The position numbers were made by a program, and so were the translations under genes. DNA of 7,360 nucleotides from Verrucomicrobiota bacterium. Its GTDB lineage: Bacteria > Verrucomicrobiota > Verrucomicrobiia > Chthoniobacterales > UBA10450. The DNA lies in contig QHOQ01000180.1 in NCBI GenBank assembly GCA_003219355.1, positions 1 through 7,360 on the forward strand, read 5' to 3'. The notes below the pieces were generated by a model. It saw nothing but the letters and a program-made list of their open reading frames with translations, did no database searches and was not told the DNA's origin. Positions 1-6,469 of this stretch are shown here, one piece after another (within the stretch, counting starts at the first letter, position 1; every line of letters starts with the position of its first letter).

Positions 1-416
1 GACAAGAGTGCGACGTCAAAAGCCTCAAAGCAATATCCGATCAGTTCATCGGATTGAGATGTGGCTTTCAATGATCGTGACTCCAGCTTACAATGGCTGC
101 GAGCAAGCGCACAGCGAACTAAGAGACGAGCGGAGTCTGTGTAAAAGTCCTCGTAACGAAAAATGCAGCCAACAGCCAAACAAAGCAGCGCGATTTATTT
201 CAAGCGACATAAACGCTCTAAATGTCGAGCTGCGCTTTTCCGGCAGCTTCGCGCTTCACCTCCAAATCAGACTCGCGATGTTAAGCAGCACACGTGCGGC
301 AATGGATACATCGCACAAGGGCTTCGATCAGGACAACTGCCGCTGAGAGGGGTTCGCGTTTTAGTATGCGCGCGGTGATGCGACACTCGGTTAGACGTAC
401 GGCTTCGAAAGGCGTA
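1..416. other. Gene-poor leader upstream of the AraC-type regulator
   Basis: I see no supportable gene here. Short open frames exist on both strands, but none has a recognisable domain, and they overlap each other in different frames. A small perfect hairpin lies at 35-54 (7-bp arms ATCCGAT/ATCGGAT, 6-nt loop). It could be the end of a transcript entering from the left, but no T-run follows it. A weaker 6-bp inverted pair (CGACAT at 205-210, ATGTCG at 222-227) lies further right. The region presumably carries the promoter of the regulator at 417, but I cannot point to convincing -35/-10 boxes. Confidence 0.5.
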
Positions 417-1331
417 ATGAGCAAACGAAGCGCATCCCGATCCTCTGATCAGGAAGTCATGCGGCATCTTTCGCGCTCGCAAATTTTCAAAGATTATGAA
501 CGGGCTTTCAGCGAAGCGATGGGTTTGCCGCTCAATATCCGAGGGCACGATTCCTGGTCGCCGGCACACCATGGAAAAGAGGACCGCGATTCATTGGCGT
601 CAATTCTGGCTCGTTTCAACAAGGCTCGTGCTGCGTGCTTAAGGGCCCAGACCGACGCATCTCGAGAACCGGACTCGACAAAGCGCACCGTGACCTGGTT
701 CGCGGGACTCTCCGAAAGTGCAGTGCCGGTGTATGTAGGGGATCACATTCTTGGCTTTCTCGAGACGGGCGAAGTAATGCTCAAGAACCCGACAAAGAAA
801 CACTTCGCGACCATTACCCGGCAGCTCCGCGCGTGGGGCTACAAGACAGATTGGGGGCAACTTGAGCGGGCTTATTTTCGGACGTGCGTCCTATCGCCGG
901 ACCGGTATCGCGCGATGTTGCGGCTGCTGAGTATTTTTGCGCAGCACCTTTCGATCTTGTCGAATCAACTGGCTGTACGGCGCGAAAAGGACGAGTCCGC
1001 AAACATGGCGCGAGCGCGGCAATTCATCGAGAAGCATCAAACGGAGCCTCTGTCGCTCGGGCGGGTCGCCCGCGCCGCTAACATCAGCAGGCATTACTTT
1101 TGCAAGATGTTCAAGAAAGCGACCGGGATAAATTTCATCGACTACCTCTCGAGAGTTCGAGTGGAGAAATCGAAGACGCTTTTGCTCAACCCCAACTCGC
1201 GAATTAGCGAAGCTGCCTTTGCATGCGGATTTCAATCCATGACGAACTTCAATCGCGCGTTTAAACGAATCGTCGGTCGCTCTCCCACGCAATTCCGCGA
1301 ATCGCTTCCGAAGCTGCGACGCTCAGTATAA
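417..1331 (+). CDS. PocR-domain AraC-family transcriptional regulator
   Basis: A DNA-binding transcription factor of 304 residues. Residues about 20-185 match the PocR-type sensory domain, with the typical stretch FAGLSESAVPVYVGD (95-109) followed by FLETGEVML and the 'PTKKHFATITRQL' segment. Residues about 197-300 form the AraC/XylS double helix-turn-helix: first HTH around LSLGRVARAANISRHYFCKMF (212-232), second around ISEAAFACGFQSMTNFNRAF (263-282), ending in the family signature GRSPTQFR. In this family the N-terminal domain is thought to bind a small molecule (in PocR, a propanediol-type ligand); the ligand here is unknown. The frame is open back to a GTG at 294, but I prefer the ATG at 417. 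It has GAAAGG four bases upstream, and the residues before it are arginine-rich and unlike the family. An ATG at 366 with GAGAGGGG 13 bases upstream is the alternative. It stands alone, convergent with hsp20, so its target is not evident from context. Confidence 0.9.
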   Translation: MSKRSASRSSDQEVMRHLSRSQIFKDYERAFSEAMGLPLNIRGHDSWSPAHHGKEDRDSLASILARFNKARAACLRAQTDASREPDSTKRTVTWFAGLSESAVPVYVGDHILGFLETGEVMLKNPTKKHFATITRQLRAWGYKTDWGQLERAYFRTCVLSPDRYRAMLRLLSIFAQHLSILSNQLAVRREKDESANMARARQFIEKHQTEPLSLGRVARAANISRHYFCKMFKKATGINFIDYLSRVRVEKSKTLLLNPNSRISEAAFACGFQSMTNFNRAFKRIVGRSPTQFRESLPKLRRSV

Positions 1332-1368
1332 ACGGTCAATGGCATAAATTAAAGCATCGGTGACCACA

Positions 1369-1387
1369 CCTCTCAGCTTCTGAGGGG
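1369..1387 (+). terminator. Hairpin downstream of the AraC-type gene, possible terminator
   Basis: CCTCTCAG and CTGAGGGG form an 8-bp stem (one G-T wobble) with a 3-nt CTT loop, starting 37 bases after the regulator's stop codon. It sits between two convergent genes, where a terminator is expected. No T-run follows, so it is not a classical rho-independent terminator. Confidence 0.35.
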
Positions 1388-1451
1388 ACTCGCTGATTTA
1401 CTTGTGGAGTAGCGGCAATCGGATATCGGGCCGCCGAAATTGATTCAAAGG

Positions 1452-1472
1452 AGGCGACTAAGTTAGCCGCCT
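1452..1472. other. Inverted repeat between convergent genes
   Basis: AGGCGACTA and TAGCCGCCT pair over nine positions with one internal A/C mismatch around a short AGT centre. It lies 60 bases from the hsp20 stop, on its downstream side. It may fold in either transcript and help end transcription of the convergent pair. No T-run is seen. The preceding AAAGGAGG looks like a ribosome binding site, but no start codon with a credible frame follows. Confidence 0.3.
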
Positions 1473-1531
1473 TACACTGGTGGGGCGAACGCACGGAACT
1501 CTTCCGCGCGCTCGCCGTCAGTGTTAGCGCA

Positions 1532-1984
1532 TTATTTCACTTTGATTTCGATAGCTTTTGATCTTGCTATCGGTGTCGTCGGGAGGTGCACTTTTAGCAC
1601 TCCGTCGCGGAACTCCGCCGTCACTTTCGTGCTGTCGGCATCTTCAGGCAGCGTGAAGCTGCGTCGAAAAGTGCCACAGGATCGCTCGATGCGATGGAAT
1701 TTTCTTTTCTGATCTTCCTTCTCGGTTTTGCGTTCTCCGGAAACGTTGAGAATGCCGTCTTCGACTGTTATTCTAACGTCATCCTTCTTCATTTCAGGAA
1801 GATCAGCTTTCAGGAGATACCCGTGCTCATCCTCACTGATATCAACCTCCGGTGACCAATCTGCGACCGCCAGGCTGTGAATCTCGCCACTGCCCATTCT
1901 GTTCGGAAATTCGCCCAAGAATCGATTGAAGCGATTTTGCGCTTCCATCTCTCTAAGCGGATTCCATGTTATTAAGTTATTCAT
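1532..1984 (-). CDS. Hsp20/alpha-crystallin family small heat-shock protein
   Basis: An ATP-independent holdase chaperone of 150 residues, the usual length for bacterial small heat-shock proteins; members form cytosolic oligomers that hold unfolding proteins for DnaK/ClpB. The alpha-crystallin domain runs from about residue 44 (WSPEVDISEDEHGYLLKADLP) to 136 and carries the conserved DGVLKVHLP (127-135) near its end. The C-terminal I-x-I anchor is IEI (145-147). The N-terminus (WNPLREMEAQNRFNRF) is also typical. The ATG at 1984 is supported by AGAAAGG (complement of 1997-2003), twelve bases upstream, a rather long spacing. The left copy of the 80-bp repeat begins inside this ribosome binding site, so the gene's leader and probably its promoter lie in or behind the repeat. 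No CIRCE operator and no clear heat-shock sigma promoter was found. Confidence 0.95.
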   Translation of the reverse strand: MNNLITWNPLREMEAQNRFNRFLGEFPNRMGSGEIHSLAVADWSPEVDISEDEHGYLLKADLPEMKKDDVRITVEDGILNVSGERKTEKEDQKRKFHRIERSCGTFRRSFTLPEDADSTKVTAEFRDGVLKVHLPTTPIARSKAIEIKVK

Positions 1985-2000
1985 ATTTTATATTTACCTT

Positions 2001-2080
2001 TCTGGATTGAGTTAAAGCCATCTGAGTGCATCGCGCTCACCGCTTATTGTCAGAGTCGACCCGAATCTTGTGCACGTTGA
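2001..2080. repeat. 80-bp direct repeat, left copy (hsp20 leader)
   Basis: Matches 2524-2603 in 75 of 80 positions by eye. All five differences fall in the first 32 bases; 2033-2080 is identical to 2556-2603 over 48 bases. Weaker similarity (about 10 of 14) continues to roughly 2094. The left edge begins within the ribosome binding site of hsp20. Read on the minus strand, this copy has the same frame as the right copy, ending in the same VHKIRVDSDNKR-stop, but that frame opens only about 33 codons upstream and has no start codon. Confidence 0.9.
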
Positions 2081-2108
2081 GGAGCAGGCACCCGTGCAAG
2101 GCAAACGC

Positions 2109-2124
2109 CCGGCGATTTCGCCGG
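2109..2124. other. Short GC-rich palindrome
   Basis: CCGGCGA and TCGCCGG are perfect 7-bp arms around TT. It could be a protein-binding site or, with rearranged inner pairs, a small hairpin. No T-run follows on either strand, and the role is unknown. Confidence 0.4.
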
Positions 2125-2523
2125 CATTGGGGAGTATTCTAGAGCCGATCGTAATTCGGTCTGAGCTGCGCTTAGGTAGCGCTATCGAAAACGAGCATCA
2201 AACGTGAGGTAAGTTTTTAATCGTCAAAACCGTGGTCACACGCCGGGAAGCCGCCGCAAGATTTAAGTTGATGGCGCTTAACAAGGATTTGCCGCCGCTT
2301 TGGCTTGAAATTGGCAATCCGTTTTGACAGTCGAATTCAGGCTCCCAGCACTGCAATGGCAGCGGGACGACCTTTTCTTCACCCAGAGCAGGCTTCGTGC
2401 AGATTCTATCTCCGGGCAAGCCCGGAACGCCGCCGTGCAAGTCTGGACAGTTGGAGAAGGATTTGGGATTGGAAGTGAGTTCCGTCAGACATGCTGCGCG
2501 GCTAATAATTTTCGAGATCATGA

Positions 2524-2603
2524 TCTGGATTCAGTTAAAGCCAACTTGGTGCATTGCGCTCACCGCTTATTGTCAGAGTCGACCCGAATCTTGTGCACGT
2601 TGA
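2524..2603. repeat. 80-bp direct repeat, right copy (end of sigma remnant)
   Basis: Second copy of the repeat at 2001-2080, same orientation, offset 523 bp. Its right half (2560-2603) is translated on the minus strand as the last residues and stop codon of the sigma-factor remnant. Its left half lies beyond that stop. No terminal inverted repeats or flanking target duplications are visible, so it does not look like a complete insertion element. Confidence 0.9.
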
Positions 2604-3030
2604 AGAACGGGCCCGGTCGAGGGGCTTCGGCCTCCGGCAGATGTTCCTCAATCGAGACGATCTGCCGGCCGCCGCCCCTCTTGAGTGCTCGGGCGCGGTC
2701 GTACTCATTGAACAAGAAATTTTGCAGAGATCCCAACAGGAAGGTGCGAAGCCGGCCCTTTTGCCGATCCGCCCGGGTCAATGTGTTTTGCTCAAGCAGA
2801 TGCGCGAAGAAACCTTGGACCAGGTCCTGTGCATCAGCGGATGAATGACCGCGGTGGCGCAGGAAAGCGTAGAGCGGTGGCCAATAGGCTTCGCAAAAAG
2901 TTGAGAGCGCCTGCTGCGCCGACTCTGCTGACTCGCTCTGCTGAGCGCGCAAAACAACAGTCCAGTGCGTCGTTTCAAACGAAGCACCTCCCTCTTGCAA
3001 CGTTCCCGGGACCAGTTTCGTGATCGACAT
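2560..3030 (-). pseudogene. Truncated ECF-type RNA polymerase sigma factor, sigma-4 missing
   Basis: The 156-residue product begins like ECF sigma factors common in Verrucomicrobiota, Acidobacteria and Planctomycetes: ASFETTHWTVVLRAQ near residues 16-30. Sigma-2 follows (about 40-120): FCEAYWPPLYAFLRHRGHS, the polymerase-binding segment DAQDLVQGFFAHLLE (66-80), and GRLRTFLLGSLQNFL before the NEYDRARALKRGG stretch. Such proteins usually continue for some 60-100 residues into sigma-4, which reads the -35 element. Here the family match stops at about residue 140 (LPEAEAPRPG), and the tail FFNVHKIRVDSDNKR comes from the direct repeat. I therefore infer a broken gene; a truncated sigma-2 protein acting as a decoy cannot be excluded. 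The ATG at 3030 fits the family N-terminus. The frame is open further upstream to 3378, but that part overlaps the divergent MsrB-like gene and matches nothing. No clear ribosome binding site is seen. Confidence 0.75.
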
Positions 3031-3066
3031 TATCACGAACCGATTCGGCTTAGCGATACAAATTTT

Positions 3067-3153
3067 AGTGACGGTTGAGTGACGACCTTCCGGTAGATCA
3101 TCTCCAGACTGACCGTAAATCACTCCTCTCCCTGTTGAAAAAAATAAGTGACG
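3067..3153. promoter_or_regulatory. Three AGTGACG heptamers in the divergent promoter region
   Basis: AGTGACG occurs at 3067-3073, 3078-3084 and 3147-3153, all in the same orientation, within the 165 bp between the divergent sigma remnant and the MsrB-like gene. The first two are 11 bp apart, about one helical turn, as expected for tandem sites of one DNA-binding protein. No regulator is known for them, and chance is possible for so short a word. Confidence 0.3.
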
Positions 3154-3195
3154 AACGTGGCCAATCTCTGATTCAATAGCGTTGATCGCGATCTG

Positions 3196-3786
3196 ATGTA
3201 CGGGGGCCGAATCACCAGCGAAGAAAGATCGGCCATCAGCGCGTACGTCGGTGTCGGCATCGCGATCGTGCTCATCGCCGGGGCGCTCTACTTCTTCTTT
3301 CTCGAGCAGAAAGAGAAAAAGGAGACCACAAGTTTCGATCCGAACCGGCCCGTCCCGAGCGACGCCGTCTTGAAACACCGATTAAAGGCCGAGGAATATT
3401 TCGTCGTGCGGGGAGGTGGCACCCAAACGCCTTTTCAAAACGAGTTCTGGAATAACGAGCGTACCGGCATCTACGTCGATGTCATTACCGGCGAACCACT
3501 CTTCACTTCGCTCGACAAATTCGATAGCGGCCTCGGCATGCCTACATTCAGCAAACCGATCTCGAAAGATCTCCTCGTCGAGAACGTGGACACTTCGAAC
3601 GATATGCAGCGCACCGAAGTGCGCGCCAAACGAAGCAACGCCCACCTTGGCTATCTCTTTCCCGACCCGAAATCGCCCACCGGACAAAATTACTCAGTTT
3701 ACTCGGCCGCCTTCCACTTCATTCCGAAAGAACAAATGAAAGACAGAGGTTATGAAGCGTTCCTGTCGCTTGTGGAGAAAAAGTAG
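3196..3786 (+). CDS. msrB: Membrane-anchored MsrB-like protein lacking the catalytic cysteine
   Basis: A 196-residue protein with one hydrophobic segment at about 16-36 and an MsrB (peptide-methionine (R)-S-oxide reductase) fold at about 60-180. The segment probably tethers the domain outside the inner membrane, since the charged QKEKK follows it. Family landmarks are GIYVDVITGEPLFTSLDKFDSG (91-112), RTEVRAKRSNAHLG (139-152) and SVYSAAFHFIPKEQM (167-181). The YVDV...GEPLF form belongs to the MsrB branch without zinc CXXC pairs, so the lack of those is normal. The active site is not normal. The catalytic Cys (usual RYCINSA) is Ser167, the preceding Arg is Asn165, the following Asn is Tyr169, the Trp of GWPSF is Met115, and the His of AHLGH is Tyr153. 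The protein contains no cysteine. I infer a non-reducing relative, perhaps a methionine-sulfoxide-binding or structural protein. The ATG at 3196 precedes the anchor; no strong ribosome binding site is visible. Confidence 0.85.
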   Translation: MYGGRITSEERSAISAYVGVGIAIVLIAGALYFFFLEQKEKKETTSFDPNRPVPSDAVLKHRLKAEEYFVVRGGGTQTPFQNEFWNNERTGIYVDVITGEPLFTSLDKFDSGLGMPTFSKPISKDLLVENVDTSNDMQRTEVRAKRSNAHLGYLFPDPKSPTGQNYSVYSAAFHFIPKEQMKDRGYEAFLSLVEKK

Positions 3787-4025
3787 TGTCCGAAGTAGAT
3801 CAGAAGGGCAGCGCTCGATAGACGGTCAAGCCGCGGAGGGTCGCGGTGCGCGTCCGCAGCGAAAAGCGCGCGGCCAGCCGAAATCAATTTGAAACGAACG
3901 GTCCCAGGTCCATCCGGAGCGGGCGACCGGTAAAAACAGTTGGCATCCGACGCGTAGAAATGTGCCAGACTGAGTAAGCTCACGGTGGGGGCCTGGTTCG
4001 AATCAATGACAGAAGGAAAACCGGT

Positions 4026-5039
4026 ATGCCTGCGCGAAAAAAATCATCTGCTGGAAAGCCGACCAAAATTTCACCTGTAAGGAATGAGAATCGAGGTGCT
4101 GGTGACAAGGAGAGCGCAGAATATAGCGAAGAGGTAAAGCGTTACCACAGGGAATACCTTCGCAGCCTTAAAACATTTGAGCCTCCCCCCGCCGGCTTCG
4201 ATCCTCGTAAAGCACGGGATCGTGAACTCCTCAGTTACGGCTTTCCCCGGCGGCCGCACGCGGAGAGGGAACGCCGCCTGTATTCACTGTGGCAGAAGGC
4301 GTACTCGCGGCCGATCAAGCCGATTATGGCGAGGCTTAAGATTGATCAAGTCCTCCTTCACCGGTATCGCCGTGGCAGGAGGGTACGCGACGGAAGATTT
4401 GCGCCGGGGGGCTGGGGCGGCATTATCGCGCAGACCTCCGACTTCGGGTTCTCGCCGCCGGAGCCGGCTAATACAGTTTACGGAGAGTGGATGGTTCCGT
4501 CGATGGCGCCGGACTTCGATAATCCAAATACAGCGATGACCGTCGGATTCTGGGTCGGTCTGGACGGCTCTACAAATAATCAGGTTCTGCAGGCGGGAAC
4601 TGCCGCGACGGTGACCGGCGAGAACATTAATTACTGGGCATGGTTCGAGTGGTTCCCCGATCCCCCGGTGCGGATCACGAATTTTCCGATCGAGCCGGGG
4701 GACGTGATCACAGCGCTGGTGTGCGCTCCGCAACCCACCCAAGGTTACGTCTCGATGATGAATCGCCAGACCGGCGCGACGACGAGCATCGGCATCCCGC
4801 CACCCGCAGGTATCTCCTCGCTGGGGACGACAGCCGAATGGATCGTCGAAGGAATTTCCGCCGATCTGCCGAACTGGGTTATCGTCGGCTTTCACGAGTG
4901 CACTGCGGGAACAAAATCTCACCACATGGACCTTTCGCATCCGAGTGTGACGGAGATTTCTGGCGCCACCAAAGACCTCACGGTCGCGATCGCCTGGCAA
5001 CCCAACACCGTGCTGGTGCTTTGGGAGGGCATCAGGTAA
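4026..5039 (+). CDS. Family G1 (eqolisin) glutamic endopeptidase
   Basis: A 337-residue peptidase of the glutamic type first known from Scytalidium, where a Gln/Glu pair activates water. The core (about 128-337) aligns with that enzyme: GGWGGI (128-133) for NWGGA, GEWMVPS (153-159), FWVGLDG (175-181), VLQAG with catalytic Gln189, the WAWFEWFP stretch (204-211), and AEWIVE (270-275) with catalytic Glu275. Residues 51-95 (FEPPPAGFDPRKARDRELLSYGFP, then a Trp-containing helix) match the N-terminal extension common in bacterial members. The first 45 residues are lysine/arginine-rich with no hydrophobic stretch, so I see no Sec signal peptide, which is unusual for a family best known as secreted acid proteases. 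The start is well set: AGAAGGA at 4011-4017, eight bases before the ATG. The gene follows the MsrB-like gene by 239 bp and probably has its own promoter. Confidence 0.88.
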   Translation: MPARKKSSAGKPTKISPVRNENRGAGDKESAEYSEEVKRYHREYLRSLKTFEPPPAGFDPRKARDRELLSYGFPRRPHAERERRLYSLWQKAYSRPIKPIMARLKIDQVLLHRYRRGRRVRDGRFAPGGWGGIIAQTSDFGFSPPEPANTVYGEWMVPSMAPDFDNPNTAMTVGFWVGLDGSTNNQVLQAGTAATVTGENINYWAWFEWFPDPPVRITNFPIEPGDVITALVCAPQPTQGYVSMMNRQTGATTSIGIPPPAGISSLGTTAEWIVEGISADLPNWVIVGFHECTAGTKSHHMDLSHPSVTEISGATKDLTVAIAWQPNTVLVLWEGIR

Positions 5040-5110
5040 TCCTGCATCCAAGGGCGCGCGAGAGCTTGGTCGGAGGAGCGCATCTGCCTTTCGCGTGCTA
5101 GTCTCGGCAT

Positions 5111-5125
5111 TCCGGCGAAACCGGA
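5111..5125 (+). other. Small hairpin in the gap after the G1 peptidase gene
   Basis: TCCGG and CCGGA pair around CGAAA, 71 bases after the peptidase stop, followed by the pyrimidine-rich CTTTCCTGTTC. This may be a weak terminator. The rest of the 272-bp gap (5040-5311) shows no gene. A TTGACG at 5228-5233 and TATTAT at 5255-5260 lie upstream of cysK, but their 21-bp spacing is too long for a good sigma-70 promoter. Confidence 0.25.
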
Positions 5126-5311
5126 CTTTCCTGTTCGTCGAAGTCGTGGTGTCGCGCGATACTCCGAAGTAGTCTTTGGGTCCATTCCGCGCGCTCTGAT
5201 GAAGCGTTAGTCACGGGGTGCTCTATGTTGACGCGAGTGGACGTGAAAGCACGTTATTATTAAAGTCGCTCGCCTCAGTATTTCAAAATCGGCAAATGTT
5301 ATCGAGGTATC

Positions 5312-6316
5312 ATGAGTATTGCACGCTACCAAGGCGTTGATGGATACGTCGGCAACACACCGTTGATCCGATTGCGTCGTCTATCTGAACTGACAGGCTG
5401 TGAGATTCTCGGGAAGGCGGAGTTCATGAATCCGGGCGGCTCAGTAAAGGATCGTGCGGCCTACGGGATCATCACCGATGCCGAGCAACAAGGCCTACTC
5501 AAGCCAGGAGCAACGATCGTCGAGGGCACTGCCGGTAACACGGGCATCGGTCTGGCCCTGATTGGTCACGCCCGAGGTTACCAGATAGTCATCGTCATTC
5601 CCAAAACTCAGTCGCCTGAAAAACTAAGTCTGCTTCGCACGCTCGGCGCAGAAGTCATCGCCGTGCCCGAGAAGCCTTATAGGGATCCGGAGAATTACAA
5701 TCACATCGCACGACGGCTCGCTCAGGAGCGTGGCTGGTTTTGGGCGAACCAGTTCGACAACACTGCTAATCGTGAAGCCCATTACCGCAGCACTGGCCCG
5801 GAAATCTGGAAACAAACCAACGGCGAGGTAAGCGCCTTTGTTGCCTCTGTCGGCACCGGCGGCACACTGGCTGGCGCTTCGCTTTACCTGAAGGAACAAA
5901 GTCCTAATGTTGCCGCGGTGTGCGCCGATCCCTATGGCGCTGCCATGTGGTCTTGGTTCACCAATGGCAACACCGATACCAACGACGGAGACTCGATTGC
6001 GGAAGGCATCGGGCAAGGACGTGTGACGAAAAACATCGAAGGCATCACGGTTGATAAAGCCTACCGCATCGATGACCAGACTGCGTTAACGATCGTCTAC
6101 CAGCTTCTGCGCGAAGAAGGTTTGTTCTTGGGACTTTCCAGCGGGATCAACGTCGCCGGTGCCGTCCGTTTCGCGAAGGACCATGGCCGAGGCCAGACAC
6201 TCGTCACGCTTCTCTGCGACTCAGGGCACAAGTACCAGTCGACGCTTTATAACAGCGAATGGCTCGCGACAAAGCACCTCAATCCGGGCCTTCCGCTGGA
6301 ATCCGTCTTCGGCTAA
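5312..6316 (+). CDS. cysK: Cysteine synthase (O-acetylserine sulfhydrylase)
   Basis: A PLP-dependent cytosolic enzyme that makes L-cysteine from O-acetylserine and sulfide, the last step of sulfur assimilation. The product has 334 residues, near the usual length for its branch (the shorter E. coli type is slightly over 320). Landmarks are GNTPLIRL (14-21), the PLP lysine Lys46 in NPGGSVKDRA, the substrate loop GTAGNTG (72-78), the PLP-phosphate loop GTGGT (181-185), SSGIN (276-280) and CDSGHKYQSTLYN (302-314), where Ser304 should face the PLP ring. The loop reads TAGNTG and not TSGNTG, and the ANQFDN segment (145-150) is kept. Both are usual in the proteobacterial/verrucomicrobial branch, so activity is expected. 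A cystathionine-beta-synthase-like role is less likely because there is no extra domain. The ATG at 5312 has GAGG at 5304-5307, four bases upstream. The gene is monocistronic and convergent with the methyltransferase. Confidence 0.93.
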   Translation: MSIARYQGVDGYVGNTPLIRLRRLSELTGCEILGKAEFMNPGGSVKDRAAYGIITDAEQQGLLKPGATIVEGTAGNTGIGLALIGHARGYQIVIVIPKTQSPEKLSLLRTLGAEVIAVPEKPYRDPENYNHIARRLAQERGWFWANQFDNTANREAHYRSTGPEIWKQTNGEVSAFVASVGTGGTLAGASLYLKEQSPNVAAVCADPYGAAMWSWFTNGNTDTNDGDSIAEGIGQGRVTKNIEGITVDKAYRIDDQTALTIVYQLLREEGLFLGLSSGINVAGAVRFAKDHGRGQTLVTLLCDSGHKYQSTLYNSEWLATKHLNPGLPLESVFG

Positions 6317-6370
6317 GACAGGAAAAAATCTCGGCAACGATATCCTTCGGTCTGTCCCGATGCCCTGCGC

Positions 6371-6390
6371 TTCAACGATTCAACGATTCA
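6371..6390. repeat. Tandem 8-bp microrepeat TTCAACGA, 2.5 copies
   Basis: TTCAACGA is repeated twice and followed by TTCA, in the 153-bp gap between the convergent cysK and methyltransferase genes. An AT-rich palindrome, AAGATT-A-AATCTT, follows at 6399-6411. The repeat is probably replication slippage. The palindrome could serve as a weak bidirectional terminator. Confidence 0.5.
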
Positions 6391-6469
6391 CGTCACCGAA
6401 GATTAAATCTTGAATGTTTAGACGCGACCACCGTTTTCTTCATCCGATTGGTAGGTGGCCGAAGGTTCG

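Larger units (their letters stand above)
1985..2523. other. Long intergenic region between hsp20 and the sigma-factor remnant
   Basis: Apart from the left repeat copy (2001-2080) I find no supportable gene. The open frame on the minus strand at 2198-2521 (107 codons, ATG three bases beyond the right repeat copy) has no recognisable domain and no clear ribosome binding site. I also see no trace of the missing sigma-4 half in it. Structural elements are an inverted pair TGCACG (2071-2076)/CGTGCA (2093-2098), centres 22 bp apart, and the palindrome at 2109-2124. The leader and promoter of hsp20 must lie at the left end of this region. Confidence 0.5.

Noticed and set aside
155..290. Possible integron attC remnant (AATGCAGCCAACAGCC on the left, GTTAAGC on the right)
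   Set aside because: The right side does not complement the left, no integrase or cassette gene is present, and the pairing expected of an attC site is missing.
2198..2521. Minus-strand open frame of 107 codons starting just beyond the right repeat copy
   Set aside because: No recognisable domain, no clear ribosome binding site and odd composition; it may be chance. Its position directly after a repeat copy, as with hsp20, is the only point in its favour.
2001..2603. Insertion sequence or composite element bounded by the direct repeats
   Set aside because: No transposase, terminal inverted repeats or target-site duplication was seen between or around the copies.
3750..3983. Minus-strand open frame of 77 codons in the gap before the G1 peptidase
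   Set aside because: It overlaps the end of the MsrB-like gene, matches no family I know and lacks a ribosome binding site.
3990..4015. GGTTCGAATC, resembling the T-loop of a tRNA
   Set aside because: The flanking bases pair at only three of five T-stem positions, and no acceptor, D or anticodon stem can be built around it.
4284..5051. Long minus-strand open frame (255 codons) opposite the G1 peptidase
   Set aside because: It is the antisense shadow of a gene with clear active-site motifs; its own translation is arginine/histidine-rich and has no family match.
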